Shown here: positions 23,088 to 30,934 of the stretch, one piece after another
Numbering within the stretch: the stretch's first letter is position 1
How the letters are laid out: every line of letters starts with the position of its first letter
From: Promethearchaeota archaeon
Lineage (GTDB): Archaea; Asgardarchaeota; Lokiarchaeia; Sigyniarchaeales; SOKP01
DNA: 34,158 nt
Assembly: GCA_008080735.1 (NCBI GenBank)
Contig: SHMW01000045.1
Coordinates: forward strand, 1-34,158
Reading direction: 5' to 3'
Made by a program: the position numbers and the translations under genes
Notes under the pieces: model-generated
What the model was told of the DNA's origin: nothing
Seen by the model: only the letters and a program-made list of their open reading frames with translations
The model's database searches: none

Positions 23088-24647
23088 ATGGGCGAAATTA
23101 TGAATAAAAAAACTATATTTCTTTTTTTCTTTTTGATAATCTCTTTTGGAAAAGTTGCATTTTATTTAATACCTCAAGCAGAAGAAACAACCTCCAAATT
23201 TAAAGAAAAGGACAATTTGACTTCTATGCAAACGGCTCAAAATACACTTGATAATATCAGAGTAATTTCCGATGATTCTTCTCTCTGGAATAATGAGGAT
23301 AGTAGATATAGTTCGATTGCAATTGACAGTTCTAATTCAATACATGTGGTCTGGCAAGATGAAACAATTGGATTATGGGGTGATGATATAGAAATTATGT
23401 ATTGTAATTATACGAGCGCAACTGGCTGGTCGAATGCCACTGTTATTTCTGATGATTCTTCGGGATGGAATGATGAAGATAGTAAATTCCCATCTATTGC
23501 GGTGGATAGCTCGGATAATTTGCATATCGTCTGGTATGATAACACAAATGGTATATGGGGAAATGATTATGAAATCATGTATTGTAATTATACGAGCGCA
23601 ACTGGCTGGTCAAATGCTACGGTAATCTCGGATGATTCTTCGGGATGGAATGATGGAAACGGCTATAATCCTGAAATCGCCATTGATAATTTGGATAATC
23701 TACATGTGGTTTGGCGTGATAGGACAGAAGGCTGGTGGGGTGGAGGAGCACTTGATGAAGAGATAATGTATTGCAATTATACGAGCGCAACTGGCTGGTC
23801 TAATGCTACATTAATTTCAGATGATTCTTCGAGTTGGAATAATGAAAATAGTCAAAATCCTTCCATAGATATTGATAGTCTAAACAATATACATGTGGTC
23901 TGGCATGATTATACAGATGGATGGTGGGGCAATGATGCTGAAATTATGTATTGCAATTACACAGCTGCAATTGGATGGTCCAATGTTACGATCATTTCAG
24001 ATGATTCTTCGAATTGGAACAATAAAAGTAGTTATTTTCCTTCAATAGCAATTGATAATGGAAATAATCTACATGTGGTCTGGAAAGATGATACAGAAGG
24101 CTATTGGGGTGGAGGAGCAAGTGATGAAGAAATAATGTATTGCAATTATACGAGCGCAACTGGCTGGTCAAATGCTATGGTAATCTCGGATGATTCATCA
24201 AATTGGAATAATGATTGGAGTTCTATCTCCACGATTGTAGTAGATAGTATGGATAACTTACATGTAGTCTGGCATGATAATACAGATGGTTGGTGGGGCA
24301 CTGATACGGAAATTATGTATTGTAAATATACATCCTCAACTGGCTGGTCGAATGCTACAATTATTTCGGATGATTCTTCGGGATGGAATGACGGAAATAG
24401 TTTACGACCAGCTATTGATATCGACAGCTCGGATAACATTCATTTTGTTTGGCATGATCACACAAATGGTACATGGGGTATAGACTATGAAATTATGTAT
24501 AAAGAACTTTCTCTTGAAGATGGAGGGCCTAATGGAAATGGTGGAGGAGAAATACTTGGCTTTCAATTGATGTCTCTCATCATATTATCAGTTGCCTCGA
24601 TATTAGGTTTAATCATCGTTTCATGGAAAAAAACCACCTTAAATTAA
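23088..24647 (+). CDS. Secreted, membrane-anchored seven-repeat beta-propeller-like surface protein
   Basis: The 519-residue protein has an N-terminal signal peptide (residues about 5-30), then seven repeats of about 60 residues from residue 60 to 473, a Gly/Asn linker (PNGNGGGE) and a C-terminal membrane helix with a basic end. Each repeat has ISDDSSxWN, a central IDSxxNxHVVWxD and a closing EIMYCNYTSATGWSNAT. Seven units suggest a seven-bladed propeller facing outside. The repeats contain many N-glycosylation sequons (NYT, NAT) and one cysteine in each of the first six. DNA identity between repeats is high, a sign of recent expansion. The start may be ATG 23088 or ATG 23100. The ligand is unknown. 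Confidence 0.85.
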   Translation: MGEIMNKKTIFLFFFLIISFGKVAFYLIPQAEETTSKFKEKDNLTSMQTAQNTLDNIRVISDDSSLWNNEDSRYSSIAIDSSNSIHVVWQDETIGLWGDDIEIMYCNYTSATGWSNATVISDDSSGWNDEDSKFPSIAVDSSDNLHIVWYDNTNGIWGNDYEIMYCNYTSATGWSNATVISDDSSGWNDGNGYNPEIAIDNLDNLHVVWRDRTEGWWGGGALDEEIMYCNYTSATGWSNATLISDDSSSWNNENSQNPSIDIDSLNNIHVVWHDYTDGWWGNDAEIMYCNYTAAIGWSNVTIISDDSSNWNNKSSYFPSIAIDNGNNLHVVWKDDTEGYWGGGASDEEIMYCNYTSATGWSNAMVISDDSSNWNNDWSSISTIVVDSMDNLHVVWHDNTDGWWGTDTEIMYCKYTSSTGWSNATIISDDSSGWNDGNSLRPAIDIDSSDNIHFVWHDHTNGTWGIDYEIMYKELSLEDGGPNGNGGGEILGFQLMSLIILSVASILGLIIVSWKKTTLN

Positions 24648-24746
24648 ATTTTAAATAATCCTTCTTTTTTTTAGACGGATTTGCGCTGAATAACTGATAA
24701 AATTTTCTCTATTAGCAAATAATTTAAGCAAATCTTAATTAGAGAT

Positions 24747-24755
24747 AAAAAAAGA
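24747..24755 (-). terminator. T-run behind the tRNA gene
   Basis: Directly after the discriminator base of the tRNA, the minus strand reads TC followed by seven T residues. Such T-runs terminate archaeal transcription. Confidence 0.5.
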
Positions 24756-24769
24756 AGCCAGCGATGGGA

Positions 24770-24801
24770 GTTCCATCAACGCTCGAGGCGAGAACCATTG
24801 T
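24770..24801 (-). other. T-loop intron (position 59/60) of tRNA-Cys, 32 nt
   Basis: The splice motif fits a bulge-helix-bulge. The outer helix is the T-stem. The central 4-bp helix is exon TTCA with intron TGGA (one G-U pair). The bulges are AT^A and AC^T, each cut after the second base. Inside, CAATG pairs with CGTTG, and CTCG with CGAG. Removal leaves a canonical T-loop. Confidence 0.75.
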
Positions 24802-24840
24802 ATTGAACCCATGATAAATGGCTCTGCAGGCCACCTCCTT

Positions 24841-24861
24841 TACGGTTAACCAGATAAGCCA
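24841..24861 (-). other. D-loop intron of tRNA-Cys, 21 nt
   Basis: Exon CGGT pairs with ACCG near the intron's 3' end, giving bulges AT^T and TA^A cut after the second base. The D-stem TCC/GGA forms the outer helix. The inner helix is weak. The joined D-loop keeps A14, G15, G18G19 and A21. The splice lies just before A21, at about position 20/21. Confidence 0.68.
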
Positions 24862-25110
24862 ATACCGCTCGGAAACGCTGGCTTGGAAAAGATAGTAAAT
24901 CTCAAATCTTCTAACTTACGTAGAACGAATGCAATAATAATTTGCCTCTCTTTCTATAAAAGTTTAATTCTTTTAGACTCAAACTAATCTTAAAAGGGTT
25001 TTGAATATTAAAAAGCTACTTTTGAAAATTATAAAAACCTTATATAGTATAAGCAAATCTCTTTAGTTATGCGAAAACAAATAATAATATAGTAATTTTG
25101 TGATGTTCCC

Positions 25111-25707
25111 ATGAACAAGTTTAAAGAATTAAAAACGAAATTAGACCTCAAATACTCTCCTGTAGGGTTTAAACTCATCTTTCAGCGTAATTATCGCAAG
25201 GAGATTGAAAGTAAATTTAATGAACCCGCAGAAAGACTGAGATTTTGTACGTATATAAAAAAAGCAGGAGAAGGGAAGGCTTTAAGACTAAGGGAGATTG
25301 ATTCTTCGTGCATCATTACCGAAAAGAAGTCCGATATCCCTCAATCGCCTCAACTGGAATTGAATATAGAATTAAATTTTAGAGGCTTAAAATATTTTTT
25401 GATGTTTCCTATGGATTCATATTCCAATGAAGATTATGATGGGTTCATCATGATTATCAACCCAGAAAAGGCCATGAAAGTAATAGAGGCATATACCGAG
25501 CTTTTTAATAAGCCCTTAAAGCTTATATGCGGTGTACGGTCGGGAGTCTGTAGTGAGATTACTGCATACGTGGCGAAGCGTGAGGATGTTAATTTTTCAT
25601 TCCTCTGTTCGGGATCGAGAAAATTTGCGGGATACGGTGAATGTGAACTGTTATGTGGGATTCCCGCGAAAATGGCGGATGAATTGATTGGCAAGCTGAT
25701 TGCCTAA
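25111..25707 (+). CDS. DUF169 family protein
   Basis: The 198-residue protein fits the DUF169 family of archaea and anaerobic bacteria. It starts with LDLKYSPVGFKLIF (family pattern PVGVKF). It has a cysteine-containing block RFCTYIKKAGEGKALRL, a second cysteine in EIDSSCIITE, and a C-terminal part with GVRSGVCSE and CSGSRKFAGYGECELLCGIP. The several conserved cysteines suggest metal or cluster binding, but the function is not established. GTGATG lies before the ATG at a plausible distance. It converges with cysK, 25 bases between stops, and may be expressed independently. Confidence 0.85.
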   Translation: MNKFKELKTKLDLKYSPVGFKLIFQRNYRKEIESKFNEPAERLRFCTYIKKAGEGKALRLREIDSSCIITEKKSDIPQSPQLELNIELNFRGLKYFLMFPMDSYSNEDYDGFIMIINPEKAMKVIEAYTELFNKPLKLICGVRSGVCSEITAYVAKREDVNFSFLCSGSRKFAGYGECELLCGIPAKMADELIGKLIA

Positions 25708-25732
25708 GAAAAAGATTCTAATAATCTTTAGT

Positions 25733-26665
25733 TTATATTTCAAATAAATCAGTGGAGAGATATCGCGTGCCCGTATCCGCCAAGAGTACGACTAGGTTTT
25801 CTTGGCTCACAAAATCATCCGCAGCCTTGTTGAGGGTAGCCCACGCTGCGGCTCCCGAAGATATTCCAACAAAGATGCCCTCCAAGCGCGCTAACTGGCG
25901 TGTTGTCATCACAGCATCTTCGTAAGATACAGAGATAACCTCATTATAGATTTCCGTATTAAGAACTTCAGGGATAAATCCTGGGCCCATTCCTTCGATT
26001 TTATGGGGTCCTGGGGTACCTCCAGAAAGCACTGGAGACATCTCTGGCTCGACGGCATATACTTTCAATCTCGGTCCAACCCTATCCTTAAGTATCTCTC
26101 CTACACCTGTGATAGTTCCCCCTGTACCTACTGCTGCCACAAAACCATCCAACCTCCCCGCGAGATCATTAAAAATCTCTTTTGCGGTGGTTTTTCGATG
26201 AATCTCGGGATTAGAGGGATTTTTAAATTGATAAGGCATAAACATATTATCATTTTCTTTGGCAAATAATTCTGCTTCACGAATAGCTCCTTCCATTCCT
26301 TTCGCCGAGGATGTCAAGACTACTTCTGCTCCATAAGCGTTAAGAATCTTTTGTCGCTCTTCCGAAACATCTTCTGGCATCACGATCCTAAGAGCATACC
26401 CTTTCACCGCACACACCATAGCCAATCCAATGCCCGTATTTCCAGAGGTGGCTTCAATTATGATTGAATCTTTATTAATCTCTCCTTTCTCTTCTGCATC
26501 TTTAATCATCGCCAACGCGACTCGATCCTTTACACTTCCGCCCGGGTTGAACGATTCCACCTTGGCATATATATTCGGCTTTAGATGTTCCGCTATTTTA
26601 TTTAGCTTTACCAAAGGTGTGCTTCCAATCGTTTCAAGGATATTATTATAATATAAGTTTGACAT
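25733..26665 (-). CDS. cysK: Cysteine synthase (O-acetylserine sulfhydrylase)
   Basis: The PLP enzyme converts O-acetylserine and sulphide to cysteine. The PLP lysine is in NPGGSVKDR. The substrate loop is TSGNTG. The phosphate-binding loop is GTGGTITG. GISSGA and the C-terminal block LADTGTRYLS are present. At about 310 residues it has the length of CysK rather than of cystathionine beta-synthase, and no CBS domain follows. I chose ATG 26665 (MSNLYYNN); GTG 26674 is an in-frame alternative. It lies 54 bases downstream of the serine acetyltransferase gene and surely acts with it. A C-terminal DLFEI provides the Ile end used to dock with CysE in the cysteine synthase complex? In CysE-CysK complexes it is the CysE C-terminus that docks, so no inference is drawn. 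Confidence 0.95.
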   Translation of the reverse strand: MSNLYYNNILETIGSTPLVKLNKIAEHLKPNIYAKVESFNPGGSVKDRVALAMIKDAEEKGEINKDSIIIEATSGNTGIGLAMVCAVKGYALRIVMPEDVSEERQKILNAYGAEVVLTSSAKGMEGAIREAELFAKENDNMFMPYQFKNPSNPEIHRKTTAKEIFNDLAGRLDGFVAAVGTGGTITGVGEILKDRVGPRLKVYAVEPEMSPVLSGGTPGPHKIEGMGPGFIPEVLNTEIYNEVISVSYEDAVMTTRQLARLEGIFVGISSGAAAWATLNKAADDFVSQENLVVLLADTGTRYLSTDLFEI

Positions 26666-26719
26666 AATAAACACTCTTCTAATTTAAACAAAGAATTGTG
26701 AATTAAGAAATTATTTGAT

Positions 26720-27505
26720 TCATTTTTCATTCAGTTTGGAAAGTTTTTCTTCCAAGTCTGCCAACCGTTTATCTAATGTTGCGAGGGTGATATTTAACGG
26801 ATCGGGTAAATCTGCATGCTCGAGATCGACTTTCTTTATCCGTTCTCCCTCGCGAGAAATAACTCTTCCTGGGACGCCTACTACCACGGAATTGTTTGGG
26901 ATATCGTTGATAACTACAGAATTTGCCCCAACTTTTACATTATTTCCTATTTGTATCGGACCGAGTAATTTTGCGCCGGTTCCAATTACTACATTATTGC
27001 CTATTGTAGGATGCCTTTTGACTGGCTCGTTTGACGTTCCCCCTAAGACTACCCCCGCATAGATCGTCACATTATCCCCGATTTCTGAGGTCTCTCCGAT
27101 GACTACTCCACTTCCGTGATCAATAAAGAAATCGCTACCTATTTTTGCTCCTGGGTGTATTTCTATGCCGGTAATCTCTCGCGCAACATCAGATAGATAC
27201 CGCGGAATAAAAGGCATGCCGAGATTCCAAAAGAAATGTCCGATTCTGTAGAGTAAGACAGCTTTAATACCGGGATAACTTGTTAAAACCTCAACCAATG
27301 ATTTCGCTGCAGGATCCTTTCCTAGGGCAGCGTTCACGTCTGATACAAAAAAATTTAGTATTTTTTGTAGGTTTTTATTTAATTTTTTTTTATCTATATC
27401 ATCCGCTTTGAAATCCAGCCCCAAAATGCATTCCATACATTCTCCCGATAATAAACCGCTCTCTGATTCCTCTCCGCAAGCCATACATTTTATTTTTTCT
27501 TTCAT
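26720..27505 (-). CDS. cysE: Serine O-acetyltransferase with N-terminal zinc-ribbon-like extension
   Basis: The enzyme acetylates serine to O-acetylserine for CysK. The hexapeptide-repeat beta-helix is clear: [19 protein letters not shown], then [19 protein letters not shown] and GVVLGG, with the catalytic His in FIDHG. At 261 residues it is of normal size, but the first 30 residues hold two CxxC pairs (Cys7, 10 and Cys23, 26) in the style of a zinc ribbon, which most CysE proteins lack. The C-terminus is a charged helix ([14 protein letters not shown]) without the terminal Ile used to bind CysK in bacteria. A GTGAT lies before ATG 27505. The cysK gene follows in the operon. Confidence 0.94.
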   Translation of the reverse strand: MKEKIKCMACGEESESGLLSGECMECILGLDFKADDIDKKKLNKNLQKILNFFVSDVNAALGKDPAAKSLVEVLTSYPGIKAVLLYRIGHFFWNLGMPFIPRYLSDVAREITGIEIHPGAKIGSDFFIDHGSGVVIGETSEIGDNVTIYAGVVLGGTSNEPVKRHPTIGNNVVIGTGAKLLGPIQIGNNVKVGANSVVINDIPNNSVVVGVPGRVISREGERIKKVDLEHADLPDPLNITLATLDKRLADLEEKLSKLNEK

Positions 27506-27796
27506 GATGAATCACTTAATTTAATGTGTATCGTGCTAACATATTCCTCGTTATTGGAATGTGAGCATCTAATTTATGAAATAGTTTTGGTTTATAAATC
27601 ATTAATTTTTGTTTGTTATCTCATAGGTGAGAAATAAGTTTGTTTCCGCGGTTATGATTTAAAAGTATATACTTACAGAAAATTAATTGATCTGAAGCAA
27701 TTTAATCAAAGGTTAATGTTTCAAAGAAAAAAGGTTTAAATTCTTAATTTGGTAATTATCCTATTAGAACCTAAAACATCTTAAAGAGGGATGCAT

Positions 27797-28105
27797 ATGT
27801 CAGAAGGTAAAGAAAGAATTATAATCTCCCCAAATATATGTGGATATGTAGACGATGAACATCTTAATTATCATATTGAGGTACAATTACCGGGTGTGGA
27901 TAAGGAATCGATTAAACTGAAGATGCATGAAGACAGTTTCTTTTTAAAAGGAGAGACGGAGAATACCGTCTATGTAGGGTCCTATACGATCTGCTGCCCT
28001 GTGAAGCCTGAAGCGGCGAAAGCTACCTATAAAAATGGGCTATTAAAAGTAGATGTTCCGTTTAAAGATCCGATGGAAGATGCGGTAGATGTGTCTATTC
28101 AATAA
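27797..28105 (+). CDS. Mini-Hsp20 (alpha-crystallin domain) with cysteines, copy 1
   Basis: The protein is a 102-residue small heat-shock-type protein consisting of the alpha-crystallin domain only. The central block YHIEVQLPGVDKESIKLKM and the later GLLKVDVPF are typical of Hsp20. It lacks a long N-terminal arm and the C-terminal I-x-I motif. It has Cys15 (NICGY) and Cys66-Cys67 (TICCPV), which are unusual in Hsp20. The start is ATG 27797, because AGAGG lies seven bases upstream and only one base from ATG 27791. The second copy follows 26 bases downstream and is cotranscribed. It may be a chaperone, but the lack of oligomerising ends makes that uncertain. Confidence 0.88.
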   Translation: MSEGKERIIISPNICGYVDDEHLNYHIEVQLPGVDKESIKLKMHEDSFFLKGETENTVYVGSYTICCPVKPEAAKATYKNGLLKVDVPFKDPMEDAVDVSIQ

Positions 28106-28131
28106 AATAGTAAAATCAAAGGAGAAAAAAA

Positions 28132-28431
28132 ATGTCCGAAAATAAACGTATAGTATCACCGACAATGTGCGGGTGGCCCGATGATGAGCATGGAACATAT
28201 CACGTAGAAATCGAATTGCCGGGTGTTGAAAAGGATACTATCAAATTACGAATGCATGAGGATTCCTTTTTTATTTCTGGCGAATCTGAAGCAATAAGGT
28301 ATGTAGGTTCCTATGCCTTGTGCTGTCCGATTCTCCCTGATAAAGCTGATGCGAAATACAAAGAAGGGCTATTAACCATTGATGTTCCATTTAAAACCCA
28401 TTTTGAAAGCGTAAACGTACCAATAGAGTAA
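28132..28431 (+). CDS. Mini-Hsp20 (alpha-crystallin domain) with cysteines, copy 2
   Basis: The protein is a 99-residue tandem paralogue of the preceding gene. The shared blocks are YHVEIELPGVEKDTIKLRM, HEDSFFISGE and GLLTIDVPF. Cys13 (TMCGW) and Cys64-Cys65 (ALCCPI) are at the same places as in copy 1, so the three cysteines have been kept since the duplication. Its C-terminal VNVPIE could serve as a weak I/V-x-I/V motif. AAAGGAG lies about eight bases before ATG 28132, a good ribosome binding site that supports translation as part of a bicistronic message. T-rich sequence follows the stop. Confidence 0.88.
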   Translation: MSENKRIVSPTMCGWPDDEHGTYHVEIELPGVEKDTIKLRMHEDSFFISGESEAIRYVGSYALCCPILPDKADAKYKEGLLTIDVPFKTHFESVNVPIE

Positions 28432-28432
28432 A

Positions 28433-28462
28433 TTCTTTTTCATTTCTTTTTCTTTTTTTCTC
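28433..28462 (+). terminator. T-rich terminator after the Hsp20 pair
   Basis: Repeated runs of four to seven T occur directly after the stop of copy 2, as expected for intrinsic archaeal termination. There is no hairpin. The stretch also lies between converging genes. Confidence 0.4.
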
Positions 28463-28465
28463 TAC

Positions 28466-29047
28466 TTACCATTCTTTTATAACAACATTTATATTTTTGA
28501 CGATATGCTGATATACATGCTTATCATATCGCTCATACCATCGTTCAAAAAGTAAAAGCTCTATGGGATGCCATAAACTTACCCAAGCCCCGATAAAGAG
28601 CCCTTCACTTATAAATACATTCCAATAATAACTAAAGGGCTGTAGACTCTCTATTAATTGAGATATGAAAAGAAACATCCCCATAATTATTATGGCTTCT
28701 AAGAAGGTCTTTAAAGTTTCAATTCTTTGCATGCGGTTTTTGAGATTTACTTGAGAAATGTGAAATTGACAACACCGCTTTACTGCATTTTCCATTCTCT
28801 GAGCCAAATCTTCTTCGATTTTTTCTTTCGGAAGATACAAAGTAAGGTAAATTTGTTTCCAACTTTTTCTCACACGCATCTCATTAACTAGCTTCTCCAT
28901 TCCAGAAGAAAATAACACCTCTTGCTTTAGTGGATTGATTTGCCGTGAAATAAACATATCATTTATATTTTGTAAATACAGATCTAATCTTAATGGTTGC
29001 GATCTGTTACCTTTTCTGAAAATGTTTATTTTTTTTAAGAATGACAT
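28466..29047 (-). CDS. Two-helix membrane protein of unknown function
   Basis: The 193-residue protein has a soluble N-terminal part of about 110 residues, containing YLPKEKIEEDLAQRMENAVKRC, then two membrane helices (about 113-131 and 141-158) and a C-terminal tail with HPIELLLFERWYERYDKHVY. The GAWVSLWHPIELLLFERW block resembles an uncharacterised family found in bacteria and archaea. A function is not known. The start is ATG 29047. It converges with the Hsp20 pair and is divergent from the sulfatase gene, with an AT-rich gap of 282 bases that carries no gene I can support. Confidence 0.7.
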   Translation of the reverse strand: MSFLKKINIFRKGNRSQPLRLDLYLQNINDMFISRQINPLKQEVLFSSGMEKLVNEMRVRKSWKQIYLTLYLPKEKIEEDLAQRMENAVKRCCQFHISQVNLKNRMQRIETLKTFLEAIIIMGMFLFISQLIESLQPFSYYWNVFISEGLFIGAWVSLWHPIELLLFERWYERYDKHVYQHIVKNINVVIKEW

Positions 29048-29309
29048 CTATGTATCCAATTTAAATTTTTTTAATCCAAAACCACAATTCTAATTCACTA
29101 TGTTATTTAGGAGGAGTTAGGAAATTAAATTATTCCTTGAAAATTCTGATGATTCTTGTTTTCATAAATAGTTGAATTCTTCTCCAAAAGACTGTATTTT
29201 TTCAGTCAAGAATATTCGCTAAACTTACTGAACAACTTCCAATAACGTAAACGATTTTTTTAATCAAGAAGATAAATAAAAGATTATAAGAATTAACAAA
29301 TATTAACGA

Positions 29310-29319
29310 TTTATATATC
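29310..29319 (+). promoter_or_regulatory. TATA box of the sulfatase gene
   Basis: TTTATATATC is a good archaeal TATA box centred about 22 bases before ATG 29336. Transcription would start at or next to the ATG, so the message is probably leaderless. Confidence 0.6.
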
Positions 29320-29335
29320 ACTTTTTAATTTGAAT

Positions 29336-30832
29336 ATGACCAAACCAAATATTCTCTTTATTTTAAATGACCATCAAACTTATTATGGGCATGGAAAAGC
29401 GTTTGGAGCCCCTAAAATTCAACGCCCCAATTTTGAACGACTTGGCAAGGGAGGAATTGAATTTACTAACGCTTACACTGCGTCTCCACTCTGTGGTCCT
29501 GCTCGACGAACCATCTTGACTGGGTTGTATCCTCATAATCATAAAGAAATCCTAAATGAAATATGCCATCCTTTTGATAGAAAAACGTACTTAGAAATAC
29601 TTGCTGAAAATGGCTATATGAATTATTATTATGGAAAGTGGCATGCGGGTCCCGGAACTGCCCATGAGCTTAATTGCGAGGGCTTCAGTTATCCCCTATA
29701 CGGTAATCCCTATATCACACCCGAATATAAGGAATATTTAACCAAGAATGATCTTCCGCATTTCGAGGTAGAACTTACTCATAGCTTTTATAATCCCGAG
29801 TGGAAAAGCGCGAAAGAGGCGGGTATCAAGGTTGGGGGGAGATATACGCCATCCAAGCAAAATTATGATGAATCCGCATGCGGCATAATGACAACTCCTG
29901 AGCAAACTCATGAAGCATTTTTCCTTGCAAACCTTGCTTGTGAGCAGCTGGATAAAATTGCCAAATCGAATGATGAGACCCCATTCAATATGAGCATTCA
30001 TTTTTGGGGCCCTCATCCCCCCTACTTCGTGTCCCAAGAGTGCCTCGACGTATATAGCCCGCAAGACTTTCCCGAATATCCCAATTTTGCTGATGATCTA
30101 CACAATAAACCAGAAATATATCAATATGATATGTATTATCCGATCGCTGAGAATGGAAAACTGATCATTCCAAATCCATTACCCTGGGATCAATGGAAGC
30201 GGATACTACCTTATTCGTATGCACATACAACATTAATAGACAAAGCGGGAGGGATGATACTTGATAAATTAGACGAGCTCGGGTTGAGTGAAAATACAAT
30301 AGTAATATGGACTCTCGATCATGGGGATGCGTTAGGCTGCCACGGCGGACATTTTGACAAGGATTGTTATATGCCAGAAGAGATGATTAAAATACCCTTT
30401 GCGATAAGATATCCGCAACAAATTCATAAATGCCAAAAATCCTCTTGTTTTGTAAGTAATATCGATATAGCACCCACAATATTGGATGTGGCCAATTTAG
30501 AATTTGAAGATCCTATAGATGGAAGGAGCCTACTTCCGGTATGTAAAGATCCCACAATTGAATGGAGAGAAGATATCATGGTAGAAACTCATGGACATAA
30601 ACACATCCATTTAGGAAGAGCTATAATAACTAACCGATTCAAATATGTGTTTAATGACAAATTTAAGGATGAACTTTATGATTTACGCGCAGATCCTTAT
30701 GAATTGAAGAATCTAATTGACAATGATAAATATGATGACATTTTAAAAGATCTAAAATCTCGTTTGAAGAAATGGAGAGCATGCACAAACGATCCTTTTA
30801 CCAAGAAGAGAGAAATCCGCAAATTTTTTTGA
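29336..30832 (+). CDS. Type I sulfatase
   Basis: The enzyme hydrolyses sulphate esters of an unknown substrate. The formylglycine-forming motif C-x-P-x-R is present as Cys53-Gly-Pro-Ala-Arg57 (SPLCGPARRTILTG). The N-terminal PNILFILNDH carries metal-ligand residues. LDHGDALGCHGGH in the second half holds the remaining metal ligands. At 498 residues it has normal length. No signal peptide is visible, so the protein is predicted to be cytosolic, unlike many sulfatases. No sulfatase-maturating enzyme gene is in the window. I chose ATG 29336 over TTG 29330 because of the TATA box. The converging gene encodes a sugar symporter, which suggests uptake and desulphation of a sulphated saccharide. Confidence 0.93.
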   Translation: MTKPNILFILNDHQTYYGHGKAFGAPKIQRPNFERLGKGGIEFTNAYTASPLCGPARRTILTGLYPHNHKEILNEICHPFDRKTYLEILAENGYMNYYYGKWHAGPGTAHELNCEGFSYPLYGNPYITPEYKEYLTKNDLPHFEVELTHSFYNPEWKSAKEAGIKVGGRYTPSKQNYDESACGIMTTPEQTHEAFFLANLACEQLDKIAKSNDETPFNMSIHFWGPHPPYFVSQECLDVYSPQDFPEYPNFADDLHNKPEIYQYDMYYPIAENGKLIIPNPLPWDQWKRILPYSYAHTTLIDKAGGMILDKLDELGLSENTIVIWTLDHGDALGCHGGHFDKDCYMPEEMIKIPFAIRYPQQIHKCQKSSCFVSNIDIAPTILDVANLEFEDPIDGRSLLPVCKDPTIEWREDIMVETHGHKHIHLGRAIITNRFKYVFNDKFKDELYDLRADPYELKNLIDNDKYDDILKDLKSRLKKWRACTNDPFTKKREIRKFF

Positions 30833-30934
30833 GAAAATAAAATTTTTGATATTTCGCATCAAAGAGCTTTCTCAGAAATTCTAAGATATGAAAAATAAAA
30901 AAATAAAAAGATGATAATATACAGTTTTTAGGAT

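Larger units (their letters stand above)
24756..24882 (-). tRNA. tRNA-Cys(GCA) with two introns
   Basis: Read on the minus strand, the ends GCCAGCG (24882-24876) and CGCTGGC (24763-24757) form a perfect 7-bp acceptor stem, followed by discriminator T (24756), as in all tRNA-Cys. The anticodon arm is GTGGC-CTGCAGA-GCCAT (24834-24818) with anticodon GCA at 24827-24825. The variable loop is TTATC, and the T-stem is ATGGG/CCCAT. Removing 24841-24861 and 24770-24801 leaves 74 nt with D-arm TCCGAGCGGTATAAGGA and T-loop TTCAATT. G15 and C48 can form the Levitt pair. The 3' CCA is not encoded. There is no intron at the common position 37/38. It is the only RNA gene I see in the window. Confidence 0.82.

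Noticed and set aside
24756..24882. A type II (Ser/Leu) tRNA reading of the same sequence, based on the D-arm-like TCCGAGCGG
   Set aside because: With GGC as the 3' D-stem strand there is a mismatch and no anticodon arm follows. The Cys reading gives complete stems, variable loop, T-loop and the Cys discriminator base.
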